A stretch of 45,840 bases of DNA from Chloroflexota bacterium (GCA_019247515.1 JAFAOS010000214.1:1-45840); one strand, 5' to 3'. Positions 10,427 through 18,977 are shown, counted from the stretch's first letter. The notes: a model not told the origin generated them from the sequence alone. Numbers and translations are program-made.

Positions 10427-11262
10427 GCTCGGTCGGCGTTGTCACCGATAGCACCGCCGACCTGTCGCCGGAGGTGCAGGCGCGCCTCGGTCTGGCCATG
10501 GTGCCGCTCATCGTCAACTGGGACGGCCAGACCTACCGCGACAAGCTCGACCTGAGCCCAGCCGAGTTCTATCGCCGACTGCGCACCAGCAAGTCGCTGC
10601 CCAAGACCGGCGCTCCCAGCCTGGCGGCCTTCGAAGCCGCGTTCCGCGAGCAGCTCAAAGAGCACACCGCCCTGATCTGCCTCAACCTGGCCGCCGCCCT
10701 GAGCGGCACGTTCGACGTCGCGCGGCGCGCCGCCGAATCGGTCGATCCGCAACACATCTTTGTGGTCGACTCCGGATCGGTATCGGTGTGCATCGGCTGG
10801 CTGGCCGAAATGGCCGTCACTTTGGGCAACCAGGGCTTGCCACCCGACGAGATCGTGGAGCAGATCAACGCCGCGCGCGGCCGCCTGCGCATCCTGGCGC
10901 TGCTCGAAACACTCGAGTTCTTGCAGCGCGGTGGCCGCATCGGTCGCGCGGCAGCGCTGGCGGGAACCCTCTTGAGCGTCAAACCGATCCTGAGCGTCCA
11001 CGACGGAGAGGTGGCGCCGGTTGAGCGCGTGCGAACGATGCATGGCGCGGTGCGGCGCCTGGTCGAGCTAGTCGCGTCCGCCGGGCCGATCGAGCGGCTG
11101 GGGGTCATGCACGCGGACGCGCCGGCCAACGCCGCGCTGGTCGAGGATCAGCTGCACCAGCGCTTTCCCGACCTGGCGGTGGATCGCGGCGAGCTGGGGC
11201 CGGTGGTCGGGACGCACGGCGGGCCGGGCGTGATCGGCGTGGGCTTCCTCCTTGCCCGCTGA
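10423..11262 (+). CDS. DegV family fatty-acid-binding protein (FakB)
   Basis: 279 residues from GTG 10423, overlapping the fakA stop. DegV hallmarks: VVTDSTADLSPE at the N-terminus, the KTGAPS loop, NLAAALSGTF, ETLEFLQRGGRIGRAAALAG and SVKPILSVHDGEV. FakB proteins bind one fatty acid and present it to FakA for phosphorylation. Which acyl chain this one prefers cannot be read from the sequence. The stop is followed almost at once by recG, whose proposed start lies 11 bp inside this gene. Confidence 0.92.
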   Translation: MSSVGVVTDSTADLSPEVQARLGLAMVPLIVNWDGQTYRDKLDLSPAEFYRRLRTSKSLPKTGAPSLAAFEAAFREQLKEHTALICLNLAAALSGTFDVARRAAESVDPQHIFVVDSGSVSVCIGWLAEMAVTLGNQGLPPDEIVEQINAARGRLRILALLETLEFLQRGGRIGRAAALAGTLLSVKPILSVHDGEVAPVERVRTMHGAVRRLVELVASAGPIERLGVMHADAPANAALVEDQLHQRFPDLAVDRGELGPVVGTHGGPGVIGVGFLLAR

Positions 11263-13678
11263 GCTGCTGGAGACCGCGGCACGCATCTTCCGCGCCGAGG
11301 CAGCCGACGGCTATCGCGATCGGGTGGTCATTGGCGGCCTGTCGGGGTTTGCGGCCCGGCTACAGGACGTGGCGCAGGGCGACCAAGTAGCGGACCTGCT
11401 GGGCGACTACGGCGCGCTGCCGCCCGAGGAGCGCGCCGCGCGGCTCGACGCCGCGCAATCTCTTCTGACTTCACCTCTCCCCCTGGGAGAGGTCGCGCGC
11501 AGCGCGGGTGAGGGCTACGCCCGAGCTGACACTTTGCCCTCACCCTCGCCCTCTCCCACAGGGAGAGGGAGTGCTGCGCCACATGGCGTCACCCTCGCGA
11601 CGCGCATCGACACGCTCCGAGGCGTCGGCCCCGTCCGCGCCCGTCTGTACACCCGCCTCGGCATCCACGTCGTCGGCGACCTGCTTTTTCATTTTCCCGT
11701 GCGCCACCAGGCCTTTCCGCCCGTCTCGACGATCGGCGACCTGTTCTTCAAGCCAGAAGGCTCCGTCGAGGGCACCCTCGAACGCCTGGAGGTCGAAAGC
11801 CTGCCCCGCGGCTTGAAGCGGCTGCGCGCCACCGTGCGCGACGCAACGGGCAGCGTCCACGCGGTCTGGCTGCGCCACGGCGTCGCGCGCATCGGGATCA
11901 ATACTGGTGAGCGCATCGCGTTGAGCGGCCGACTGATCCTGCAGGGACGACAGCTCGTCTTTGAAAACCCGGACTATGAGCGGGCCGACGGACCGCCAAT
12001 CCACACCCGGCGTCTGGTGCCGATCCACCCGCTGACCGCCGGGCTCAGCGACAAGGAGCTGCGTGGCCGCATCTTCTGGGCGCTCACCCACTTTGCCGCC
12101 AGCGTCGTGGACCCGCTGCCTGAGTCGGTGCGTGCCCGGCACGCGCTGATCGGCATCGACCGCGCGCTGTGGCAGATGCACTTTCCCGATTCGGCTGACG
12201 AGTACGCCGACGCGCGCCGAAGATTTGCGTTCGAAGAGCTGCTGACGATTCAGCTGATGGTCCTGCGCCGCCGGATCACGTGGCGGCAGGACCCGTCGCC
12301 CAGCCTGCCGCGCCAGCAGCGGGCGCTGGACGCCCTGGAAGGTGGCCTGCCGTTCGAGTTGACCAGAGCGCAGCGGCGGGTCGCCGACGAGATCCTTGGC
12401 GACATGGCTCTGAGCAAGCCGATGACGCGGCTGCTTCAGGGTGAAGTCGGCTCCGGGAAGACGGCGGTCGCCGCGCTGGCGCTCATGAACGCCGTGGCCG
12501 GTGGCTACCAGGGCGTCCTGATGGCGCCGACCGAAATCCTGGCCGAACAACACTTCGCCACCGTGGCCGGGCTGTTCGAGGCGGCCGGGCCCGGGCTGGA
12601 AGCCGTCCTCGGGCGCCGACCAGCGGTGACGCTGCTCACCGGCAGTGTCAAAGGAAAGGCGCGCACCCGCGCCTACGAGGCGGTCGCCACTGGTGAGGCC
12701 GACCTGGTCGTTGGCACCCAGGCGCTCATTCAGGAGCGGCTCGAATTCGCGCGTCTGGGCCTGGTCATCGTCGACGAGCAGCATCGCTTTGGCGTGCGCC
12801 AGCGCGTCAGCCTGCGACGGCGGGCCGGCAGCGACGGCGAGGGCGTGCCGCATCTACTGGTGATGACCGCCACGCCAATCCCCAGGACCCTGGCGCTCAG
12901 CCTGTATGGCGACCTGGACTTGTCGGCTATCGACGAGATGCCGCCGGGCCGCCAGTTTCCGCGCACCCGACTGCTGGGATCGGATGAGCGCGACCTGGCA
13001 TACGAGCGCGTCAGACGCGCCGCCGAGCGCGGCGAGCAAAGCTTCGTCATCTGTCCGCTGGTCGAGGAATCCGAAGCGCTCCAGGCCAAATCCGCCACCG
13101 AGGAATACGAACGCTTGCGCGCCGGTGAGCTGGCAAACCTGCGCCTGGCACTCCTGCACGGGCGCATGCGCGCGGCTGATAAGGACGCGATCATGCGCGC
13201 CTTTCGCGACCACGAATACGACGTGCTGGTCTCGACCGCCGTCGTCGAGGTCGGCGTCGACGTGCCAAACGCGACCGTCATGCTGATCGAGGGAGCGGAG
13301 CGCTTCGGGCTGGCCCAGTTGCACCAGTTCCGCGGGCGAGTCGGACGCGGGGGTCAGCCGTCGGTGTGCATTCTGCTGACGGAGCCGCCCGATCCGGATG
13401 CAAACGAACGGCTTGCCGCCGTGGTCGAGACCACCAACGGCCTGGAGCTGGCCGAACGCGACCTGCGCTTGCGCGGTCCGGGCGACTACTTCGGCGTGCG
13501 GCAGAGCGGCATGCCCGAGCTGAAGGTGGCCAGGCTCGACGACGCGCCGCTGGTCGAGTCGGCCCGCGCCTCAGCCGCGCAGATCCTTGCGGCCGATCCG
13601 GAGCTGGCTCGAGACGAGCACCGCGCCCTGGCGACGCACCTGGCGGAGTTCGTGGCCGGCGCGGGCGATCCGAGCTAG
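11252..13678 (+). CDS. recG: ATP-dependent DNA helicase RecG, with in-frame palindromic insert
   Basis: A superfamily-2 helicase that remodels stalled forks and Holliday junctions. 808 residues, longer than the usual 680-800. After an N-terminal helical region (about 1-73), residues 75-106 are encoded by an inserted palindromic repeat (see separate entry). Next comes the wedge/OB domain starting TRIDTLRGVGPVRARLYTRL. Helicase motifs are complete: LQGEVGSGKTAVAALAL, IVDEQHRFGVRQR, MTATPIPRTLALSLYGDLDL and QFRGRVGRGGQPSVCIL. The start is uncertain: 11252 (CTTGCCCGC context) is not preceded by a strong ribosome site. rsmD follows after 5 bp. Confidence 0.95.
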   Translation: MPAELLETAARIFRAEAADGYRDRVVIGGLSGFAARLQDVAQGDQVADLLGDYGALPPEERAARLDAAQSLLTSPLPLGEVARSAGEGYARADTLPSPSPSPTGRGSAAPHGVTLATRIDTLRGVGPVRARLYTRLGIHVVGDLLFHFPVRHQAFPPVSTIGDLFFKPEGSVEGTLERLEVESLPRGLKRLRATVRDATGSVHAVWLRHGVARIGINTGERIALSGRLILQGRQLVFENPDYERADGPPIHTRRLVPIHPLTAGLSDKELRGRIFWALTHFAASVVDPLPESVRARHALIGIDRALWQMHFPDSADEYADARRRFAFEELLTIQLMVLRRRITWRQDPSPSLPRQQRALDALEGGLPFELTRAQRRVADEILGDMALSKPMTRLLQGEVGSGKTAVAALALMNAVAGGYQGVLMAPTEILAEQHFATVAGLFEAAGPGLEAVLGRRPAVTLLTGSVKGKARTRAYEAVATGEADLVVGTQALIQERLEFARLGLVIVDEQHRFGVRQRVSLRRRAGSDGEGVPHLLVMTATPIPRTLALSLYGDLDLSAIDEMPPGRQFPRTRLLGSDERDLAYERVRRAAERGEQSFVICPLVEESEALQAKSATEEYERLRAGELANLRLALLHGRMRAADKDAIMRAFRDHEYDVLVSTAVVEVGVDVPNATVMLIEGAERFGLAQLHQFRGRVGRGGQPSVCILLTEPPDPDANERLAAVVETTNGLELAERDLRLRGPGDYFGVRQSGMPELKVARLDDAPLVESARASAAQILAADPELARDEHRALATHLAEFVAGAGDPS
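11474..11569. repeat. Nested palindromic repeat (REP/MITE-like) inside recG
   Basis: A ~96-bp inverted repeat with a 20-nt centre (11516-11535). The left arm holds the palindrome CCTCTCCCCCTGGGAGAGG (11474-11492) and ends GGGTGAGGGC (11506-11515). The right arm begins GCCCTCACCC (11536) and holds CTCTCCCACAGGGAGAG (11551-11567). Each arm is itself a hairpin, so the RNA or single strand can form a cloverleaf. The length is 32 codons, in frame with recG, reading as SPLPLGEVARSAGEG and later PSPSPSPTGRG. Very similar peptides arise from widespread intergenic palindromic elements in many GC-rich bacteria. Confidence 0.85.
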
Positions 13679-13683
13679 CCAAC

Positions 13684-14283
13684 GTGCGCGTCATCTCGGG
13701 AATCGCCCGCGGCCGGCACCTGCGCGCCGCGGCCGAGACGCGCCCCACCGCGGACCTGATCAAAGGCGCGATCTTCTCGATGCTGGAAGCGCTCGCCTAC
13801 AAGCGCGGTTTCGAGCCGGATGAGGAGGAGGGTGACTTCGCCGCCGCGCGCGCCTGGCCGCGCGTGCTCGACCTGTTTGCCGGCTCGGGCGGACTGGGCA
13901 TCGAAGCGCTGAGTCGCGGAGCGCGGAGCGCCGAGTTCATCGAGCAGGACCGCGAGGCGGCGCGCATCCTCACCTCCAATCTGCGGACAACGGCGCTCGA
14001 CGACCGGGCACGCGTCCATCAGAAACCGGTCGCGATTGGCTTGCGTGCCGTCGAGCGTCCCGTGGACCTCGTGTTCGCTGACCCACCCTATGCCGACCAT
14101 GCCGCCCTCGAGTCGACCGTCAGCGCGCTGGCGGTTGCCGGCATGCTGGAGCCGACAAGTGTCGTCGTACTCGAGCAAGCTTGGGAAACTGAGCCGCCTC
14201 AGAACGTGGGTATCCTGGGCCTGCACTCGACCCGGCGCCACGGCCGGACGCGTGTCAGCCTGTACGCCTCCGGCGACGCCTAG
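13684..14283 (+). CDS. rsmD: 16S rRNA (guanine-966-N2) methyltransferase RsmD
   Basis: 199 residues from GTG 13684, chosen because VRVISGIARGRHLRA is the conserved RsmD start; the frame upstream of it is recG antisense or shifted sequence. SAM-binding motif VLDLFAGSGGLGIEALSRGA near residues 59-78, and the catalytic VFADPPYAD (N6/N2 methyltransferase DPPY). An acidic insert, DEEEGDFAAARAW, precedes motif I. It modifies G966 of 16S rRNA in 30S assembly. coaD, the common neighbour, is not found; instead the next gene encodes a small coiled-coil protein. Confidence 0.95.
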   Translation: MRVISGIARGRHLRAAAETRPTADLIKGAIFSMLEALAYKRGFEPDEEEGDFAAARAWPRVLDLFAGSGGLGIEALSRGARSAEFIEQDREAARILTSNLRTTALDDRARVHQKPVAIGLRAVERPVDLVFADPPYADHAALESTVSALAVAGMLEPTSVVVLEQAWETEPPQNVGILGLHSTRRHGRTRVSLYASGDA

Positions 14284-14302
14284 CCCTGTTATCGTTGAGT
14301 CG

Positions 14303-14776
14303 TTGGACATCCTCTATCTGCTCGACCAGCTCGAGGAGGTGCTAGGTGCCGGGTCGCGAGTGCCCTTGACGTCGCGCACGCTCGTCGACGAGCAGGAGAT
14401 CCTCGATATTCTCGACCAGATTCGCGTCTCGATTCCCGAAGAGGTCAAAGCAGCGCGGCGGCTGACCGATCAGCGTGACCAGGTCATTTCGGACGCGCAT
14501 GCCGAGGGAGATCGCATCCTGCGCGATGCGGACGCGCAGGCGGCCGAGCGCGTCGACGAACACCAGCTGGTGCGGTCGGCCGAGTCGCGCGCCGCCGACA
14601 TCGAGGATCGAGCGTTGCGCCAGGCTGCCGACATCCGCCAGGAGGCCGACGCCTACGCGTATCGTGTGCTGCAAAAGCTTCGCGAGCAGATCAGCCAGGT
14701 GGCCGGGACCGTCGACCGGGGGTTAGCCGAGCTCGAGGCGCGCGGCGCGCACGAAGGCATACCGGACCGCGTCTAG
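14303..14776 (+). CDS. Conserved coiled-coil protein (ATP synthase b-subunit/DivIVA-like), function unknown
   Basis: 157 residues from TTG 14303, giving LDILYLLDQLEEVLGAGSRV. No ATG or GTG fits, and this start restores the N-terminus I recall from similar proteins in Chloroflexota (memory, not a search). The first 60 residues (including EQEILDILDQIRVSIPEEVK) look like a folded helical domain. From about residue 70 onward it is a long charged helix rich in Ala, Glu, Arg and Asp, resembling the b subunit of ATP synthase or DivIVA. There is no membrane segment. It is linked to rsmD and the DUF177-rpmF genes, hinting at a link to ribosome or lipid metabolism, but no function can be assigned. Confidence 0.75.
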   Translation: MDILYLLDQLEEVLGAGSRVPLTSRTLVDEQEILDILDQIRVSIPEEVKAARRLTDQRDQVISDAHAEGDRILRDADAQAAERVDEHQLVRSAESRAADIEDRALRQAADIRQEADAYAYRVLQKLREQISQVAGTVDRGLAELEARGAHEGIPDRV

Positions 14777-14814
14777 GCTTCAACGAACGAGCGCCTCACA
14801 CGCCATCCATCGCC

Positions 14815-14820
14815 TATACT
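14815..14820 (+). promoter_or_regulatory. -10-like box before the DUF177-rpmF-fab operon
   Basis: TATACT at 14815-14820, 17 bp upstream of the ATG at 14838. No TTGACA-like -35 is seen at the right distance, so this is a weak prediction. It would start the DUF177-rpmF-fabD-fabG-nusB-acpP transcript with a leader of about 12 nt. Confidence 0.4.
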
Positions 14821-14837
14821 CGACCCCTTTGGGACCC

Positions 14838-15410
14838 ATGGTCAGCTTCAACGTGTCTCAACTTTTGCTCATGGGGCCCGGCACCGTTCGTGAGTTCGAT
14901 TTCCGCGAGCCCTTTCCAGACCCCACCAACGAGCTGCACCTGCGCGGCCCGATCTCTGGTCGCGCCCGCTTGATTCGCACCTCGGAGGGCATCCTCGCCC
15001 ACAGCAACTACCACGCACGCGTCGTCCTGGAGTGCGCGCGCTGCCTCGACGAGACCGTCGTGCGCGTCGACGGCGCGCTGGATGAGGAGTTCCTGCCCAT
15101 CACCGACGTGCGCACGGGTCTTTCGGTGCCGCTGCCGGCGGGCACCCAGGACGACCAGCCGCTGATCAACGAGCACCACGAGATCGAGCTGAATGAAATC
15201 CTGCGTCAGAACATTCTGACCAACCTGCCGCTGCAGCCGCTGTGCGCGGCGGACTGCCCTGGTCTGTGCCCGGAGTGTGGCGAACGGCTCGATGCGTCGC
15301 ACGTCGCGCATGCACAGCCTGAGCCTGAAGAAGCCCCCGCACCCGTGGACCCCGCTAACCCTTTCGCGAGACTGGCCGTGCTGCTGCACGATGACGAGGA
15401 GAGCAACTAG
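14838..15410 (+). CDS. DUF177 (YceD-like) protein
   Basis: 190 residues from ATG 14838; a TTG at 14829 would add three residues. DUF177 proteins are widely found just upstream of rpmF and in plants and E. coli are linked to 23S rRNA accumulation. Visible features are VLECARCLDET (paired cysteines near residues 65-68) and a C-terminal CPGLCPECG zinc-ribbon-like motif. The GTVREFDFREPFP start and LRGPISGRARLIRT segment fit the family. It sits 8 bp before rpmF, the classical yceD-rpmF linkage, which supports a shared role in large-subunit assembly. An acidic, proline-rich tail precedes the stop. Confidence 0.9.
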   Translation: MVSFNVSQLLLMGPGTVREFDFREPFPDPTNELHLRGPISGRARLIRTSEGILAHSNYHARVVLECARCLDETVVRVDGALDEEFLPITDVRTGLSVPLPAGTQDDQPLINEHHEIELNEILRQNILTNLPLQPLCAADCPGLCPECGERLDASHVAHAQPEPEEAPAPVDPANPFARLAVLLHDDEESN

Positions 15411-15418
15411 ACACCACC

Positions 15419-15622
15419 ATGGTTGGACTACCGAAGAAGAAGATCAGCTCGGCGCGGCGCGGCCAGCGTCGCAGCCATGACCACATTGTTCCGCCGCCGA
15501 TGATGAATTGCCCGCAGTGCAGGCAGCGCAAGCCCACTCACCAGGTTTGCCCGAATTGCGGCACGTACAACGGCATCGACGTCCTCCGACTGGACGCCAA
15601 AGCCAAGCAGAAGCCGGAGTAA
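15419..15622 (+). CDS. rpmF: 50S ribosomal protein L32 (zinc-binding form)
   Basis: 67 residues: MVGLPKKKISSARRGQRRSH, a typical L32 N-terminus, then a zinc ribbon with CPQC (31, 34) and CPNC (44, 47). It lies between DUF177 and fabD, as in many bacteria. The TAA stop at 15620 is in the same frame as fabD and is immediately followed by the fabD coding sequence, so ribosomes ending rpmF may re-initiate directly. Confidence 0.97.
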   Translation: MVGLPKKKISSARRGQRRSHDHIVPPPMMNCPQCRQRKPTHQVCPNCGTYNGIDVLRLDAKAKQKPE

Positions 15623-16567
15623 CTGGCCGCCCTGCTCGCACTACTGTTCCCCGGCCAGGCGTCGCAGACGGTCGGGATGGGCAGAGACCTGGTGGCGGTG
15701 TCGCCGGAGGCGCACCGGCTGTTCGAGCTGGCCGATTCGCTGACGGGCCTGCCGATCGCGCGAGTGTGTGCCGAAGGTCCGCTGGAGCGTCTGACGCAAA
15801 CGGACATCGCCCAGCCCACAGTCGTGGTGACCAGCCTGGCCGCGCTGGCGGTCTTACGCGCCTCGACTCCGCTGGAGTTCGAGGTCGTCGCCGGCCATAG
15901 CGTCGGCGAGTACGCCGCGTACGTGGCGGCCGATGTCTTCGACGCGGAGACCGCGCTGGGCCTGGTGAACGTCCGTGCTCGGGCGATGGCGACGGCGTGT
16001 GAGGCGGTCGACGGCAGCATGGCCGCGGTGATCGGTCTCGACGAGGACCCGCTGCGGCGCGCGTGTCTCACCGCCTCGCAGGATGGGTCTTCGGTCGAGA
16101 TTGCCAACCTGAACGCGCCAGGCAACCTGATCGTCTCGGGCGCCCGTGATGCCCTGGAGCGACTGAGCACGGCTGCGCGCGAAGCTGGCGCACGGCGCGT
16201 CTTGCCCCTGAACGTCGGCGGCCCGTTCCATTCCGCGTACATGCGGCCTGCCGCTGACGCGGTGAGCCGTGCCCTCAATGATCTGGTGCTGCGGCCGGCG
16301 CGTATGCCCGTGGTGGTGAACGCCTCGGCTGAGCTGACCCAGGACCCAGACGCGCTGGGCCACGAGCTGGCGGTGCAGGTCTACTCACCCGTGCGCTGGA
16401 TCGAAACGCTGCAGCGCCTTGCGGCGCTCGGCTGCGATCAATTTCTGGAGGTTGGCCCCGGCAACGTCGTGGCCGGCCTGGTTCGGCGTACCCTGCCCGA
16501 CGCGAAGGTCGCGAGCTTCGGTTCGATGGCCGACCTGCCCACGGCACGCGCTCTGCTGGCTGAGTAG
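15623..16567 (+). CDS. fabD: Malonyl-CoA:ACP transacylase, apparently with a CTG start
   Basis: Transfers malonyl from CoA to acyl carrier protein for fatty acid synthesis. Catalytic motif GHSVGEYAA (His92, Ser93) and GGPFHSAYM (His203) are intact. The N-terminal FPGQASQ, which forms part of the active site, is encoded from 15647 on, but no ATG, GTG or TTG lies between the in-frame rpmF stop (15620-15622) and that motif. CTG 15623 gives LAALLALLFPGQ, the right length. Starting at ATG 15677 would delete FPGQASQ. A GGAG lies at 15616-15619, very close to the CTG. fabG follows after 4 bp. Confidence 0.92.
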   Translation: MAALLALLFPGQASQTVGMGRDLVAVSPEAHRLFELADSLTGLPIARVCAEGPLERLTQTDIAQPTVVVTSLAALAVLRASTPLEFEVVAGHSVGEYAAYVAADVFDAETALGLVNVRARAMATACEAVDGSMAAVIGLDEDPLRRACLTASQDGSSVEIANLNAPGNLIVSGARDALERLSTAAREAGARRVLPLNVGGPFHSAYMRPAADAVSRALNDLVLRPARMPVVVNASAELTQDPDALGHELAVQVYSPVRWIETLQRLAALGCDQFLEVGPGNVVAGLVRRTLPDAKVASFGSMADLPTARALLAE

Positions 16568-16571
16568 TTCG

Positions 16572-17318
16572 GTGCGGCTCGAGGGCAAAACGGCGCTGGT
16601 CACCGGCGCGTCGCGCGGCATCGGCCGAGCAGTTGCGCTCCGGCTGGCCGCCGAAGGAGCCAACGTCGTCGTCAACTACAACCAGCGTGCCGAGGCCGCC
16701 GAGGACGTCGCGCGCGAAGTACGTGAGGCTGGCGTTGAGGCGCTCGTCGTCCAGGCCGACGTCGCGCAGGCCACGGCCGTAGAGCAACTGGTCACGGCCA
16801 CGCTCGATGCTTTCAAAGGTATCGACGTGCTGGTCAACAACGCCGGCATCACGCGCGACATGCTCATTATGCGCATGGCCGAAGACGATTGGGACACCGT
16901 CATCACCACGAATCTCAAATCGGCATTCCTGGTCACCCGAGCTGCCCTGCGGCCCATGCTCCGCCAGCGAGCGGGCCGCATCGTCAACATCACGTCGATC
17001 TCCGGAGTGATGGGCAACGCCGGGCAGGCCAACTACTCGGCGTCGAAGGCTGGCATGATCGGCTTGACGCGCTCCACCGCCCGCGAGGTGGCTTCTCGCA
17101 ACATCACCTGCAACGCGGTCGCGGCCGGCGTCATCGACACCGATATCTGGCAAGGCGTTTCGGAGGCGGCGATCGCCGCGCTCATGCAGATGGTGCCGGC
17201 CGGTCGCAAAGGCACTCCGGAGGACGTGGCTGAAGCGGTCGCGTTCCTGGCCGGCGACGGCGCCGCCTATATCACGGGCCAGGTGCTGAACGTCGATGGC
17301 GGACTGGTCATGGCCTGA
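16572..17318 (+). CDS. fabG: 3-oxoacyl-ACP reductase
   Basis: 248 residues from GTG 16572. Short-chain dehydrogenase fold that reduces 3-ketoacyl-ACP with NADPH. Visible: TGASRGIG (11-18), VLVNNAGITRD, catalytic Ser142, Tyr155 and Lys159 in the NITSISGVMGNAGQANYSASK region, and a C-terminal ITGQVLNVDGGLVMA. The frame is open further upstream but that is shadow of fabD. It lies in rpmF-fabD-fabG-nusB-acpP, which places it in fatty acid synthesis rather than another SDR role. fabF and fabH are not in the window. Confidence 0.95.
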   Translation: MRLEGKTALVTGASRGIGRAVALRLAAEGANVVVNYNQRAEAAEDVAREVREAGVEALVVQADVAQATAVEQLVTATLDAFKGIDVLVNNAGITRDMLIMRMAEDDWDTVITTNLKSAFLVTRAALRPMLRQRAGRIVNITSISGVMGNAGQANYSASKAGMIGLTRSTAREVASRNITCNAVAAGVIDTDIWQGVSEAAIAALMQMVPAGRKGTPEDVAEAVAFLAGDGAAYITGQVLNVDGGLVMA

Positions 17319-17320
17319 CG

Positions 17321-17860
17321 TTGGTACCATCCGGGCCACCTTTGCAGCCTGCAGTCGACGAACCACTCGAGCAGCTTGGCCGTATTTTTCCGGCCGGGCC
17401 GTTTCTGGACCGTCGGCTCGGCCGGGCGCTCGCGTTCCAGGCGCTGTACGAGATGGACCAGGGCCATCACCCGCCCGCGCAGGTGCTCGACCGGCTGGCC
17501 CAAACATTCAAAGAAACGAGCGATCCGCCGTATCCGCCGCAGGTACTCAGCGACGCCAATCAGTACGCCCAGCTACTGGTCAGCGGCGTGCTCGCCAATC
17601 GAGGCGCAATCGACTCGGTCATTCAGCAGCGCGCCCCCCTGTGGCCACTCGCGCAGATGTCGGCAGTGGACCGCAATGTGCTGCGAATCGGACTCTATGA
17701 ATCCTTGTACGGCAATGCTACAGTGCCTCTCAGAACCGCGATCAATGAAGCGGTCGAACTGGCCAAGCTCTTCGGCAGCGAAACTTCGGCCAAGTTTGTC
17801 AATGGTGTACTCGGTCGCGCCGTGGACGCGACGCAACCTGGTGACGCGAAAGGGGCATGA
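17321..17860 (+). CDS. nusB: Transcription antitermination factor NusB
   Basis: 179 residues from TTG 17321; a second TTG at 17342 is possible. NusB features: RALAFQALYEMDQGH near residues 34-48, LVSGVLANRGAIDSVIQQRAPLWPL, MSAVDRNVLRIGLYESLY and FVNGVLGRA. NusB binds boxA RNA with S10 (NusE) to support rRNA antitermination. It sits between fabG and acpP, an unusual but workable place. A proline-rich N-terminal stretch (residues 1-30) is not part of the core fold and may not be translated. Confidence 0.9.
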   Translation: MVPSGPPLQPAVDEPLEQLGRIFPAGPFLDRRLGRALAFQALYEMDQGHHPPAQVLDRLAQTFKETSDPPYPPQVLSDANQYAQLLVSGVLANRGAIDSVIQQRAPLWPLAQMSAVDRNVLRIGLYESLYGNATVPLRTAINEAVELAKLFGSETSAKFVNGVLGRAVDATQPGDAKGA

Positions 17861-17869
17861 GGAGAGACG

Positions 17870-18112
17870 ATGGCCGCCAGCGCTGAGGAGCGCCTGAAAA
17901 AGATCATTGCTGAGCAGTTGAGCGTGAGCGAAGACGAGGTGACTCCAGAGGCGAACTTTATCGACGACCTGAATGCCGACTCACTCGATCTCGTCGAGTT
18001 GATCATGTCGCTCGAAGAGGAATTCAACGTCAAGATCAGTGACGAGGACGCCGAAAAGATCCGCACCGTCCAGGACGCCATGGATTACCTGCACGAACAT
18101 GGCGGCGCTTAG
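17870..18112 (+). CDS. acpP: Acyl carrier protein
   Basis: 80 residues, highly acidic. The phosphopantetheine attachment site is [12 protein letters not shown] with Ser38. Start ATG 17870 follows GAGGAGA at a good distance. It carries acyl chains for the fab enzymes encoded just upstream and may also serve the FakA/FakB route indirectly. Length and sequence are fully typical. A GC-rich inverted repeat after the stop (near 18118-18145) may end the transcript. Confidence 0.97.
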   Translation: MAASAEERLKKIIAEQLSVSEDEVTPEANFIDDLNADSLDLVELIMSLEEEFNVKISDEDAEKIRTVQDAMDYLHEHGGA

Positions 18113-18188
18113 CAACACGGCCGAAAATGGGCCCGTGGGCCGAACTTCTAGATAGAGTTAGCCAACACGCGAACCCGGTGAGCTCCCG

Positions 18189-18977
18189 ATGGCCATAACC
18201 CAGGCACCTCTTCCGACACCCGCTCCGACGCCAGGCGAGCAGGAATCGCACGCGCCGGGCGACAAGGAGATGACACTCCTCGAGCATCTCGAGGAGCTCC
18301 GCGGCCGACTGGTAGCCATGGCCCTGGCGCTCGTGGTCGGCGTGGCGATCTCCATCATCCCGATCCCCACGCTGAACTCGCTCACGGGCTACCTGTTCGA
18401 CCTGATCGTCAACGAAGCCAAAGTCAACGGCGTGACGATCATTGCCACGCGGCCAGGAGAGTCGTTCTTCACGTATCTGCAAGTGGCTCTGGTCGTTGGC
18501 GCGGCAATCGCCATGCCGATGATTATTTACCAGATACTGGCCTTTGTTTCGCCCGCGCTGTACGCGAATGAGAAGAAGTATCTGTATATCGCGGTGCCGG
18601 GCGTGTTCGTCTCGTTTATCTGCGGTGTCCTGTTCTGCTATTACCTGACGCTGCCCTTTGCAACGCGGTTCCTGGCAGGCTTCATGGCGGGCACGATCGA
18701 GCCGTTCTGGTCCGCCGCGAATTACGTCGACTTTGTAGCGACTTTCCTGTTCTGGGTCGGCGTGATGTTCGAGCTACCGATCATCATGTTCTTCCTGAGC
18801 AAGCTCGGCGTGGTCAGCCATCAACGCATGGCGAAGTTCAGGAAATACGCGTTGGTGCTGGCCTTCGTCATTGGCGCCGCCATCACGCCGACACCCGATC
18901 CGATCAATCAGACGATCATCAGTCTGCCGATCTATTTCCTGTTCGAGCTTGGAGTTATTCTCGCGAGGTTCGCATGA
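18189..18977 (+). CDS. tatC: Sec-independent protein translocase TatC
   Basis: 262 residues with six membrane helices. TatC is the receptor for twin-arginine signal peptides. The signature TLLEHLEELRGRL (Glu32-Arg38) on the cytoplasmic N-terminus and the SFFTYLQVAL and AFVSPALYANEKKYL stretches are present. A proline-rich leader of 25 residues precedes the core. tatA is not nearby. The cupin gene overlaps its 3' end by 4 bp. Confidence 0.95.
   Translation: MAITQAPLPTPAPTPGEQESHAPGDKEMTLLEHLEELRGRLVAMALALVVGVAISIIPIPTLNSLTGYLFDLIVNEAKVNGVTIIATRPGESFFTYLQVALVVGAAIAMPMIIYQILAFVSPALYANEKKYLYIAVPGVFVSFICGVLFCYYLTLPFATRFLAGFMAGTIEPFWSAANYVDFVATFLFWVGVMFELPIIMFFLSKLGVVSHQRMAKFRKYALVLAFVIGAAITPTPDPINQTIISLPIYFLFELGVILARFA

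Noticed and set aside
11540-12853. 437-codon minus-strand frame within recG
   Set aside because: Antisense shadow; recG motifs are clear on the plus strand.
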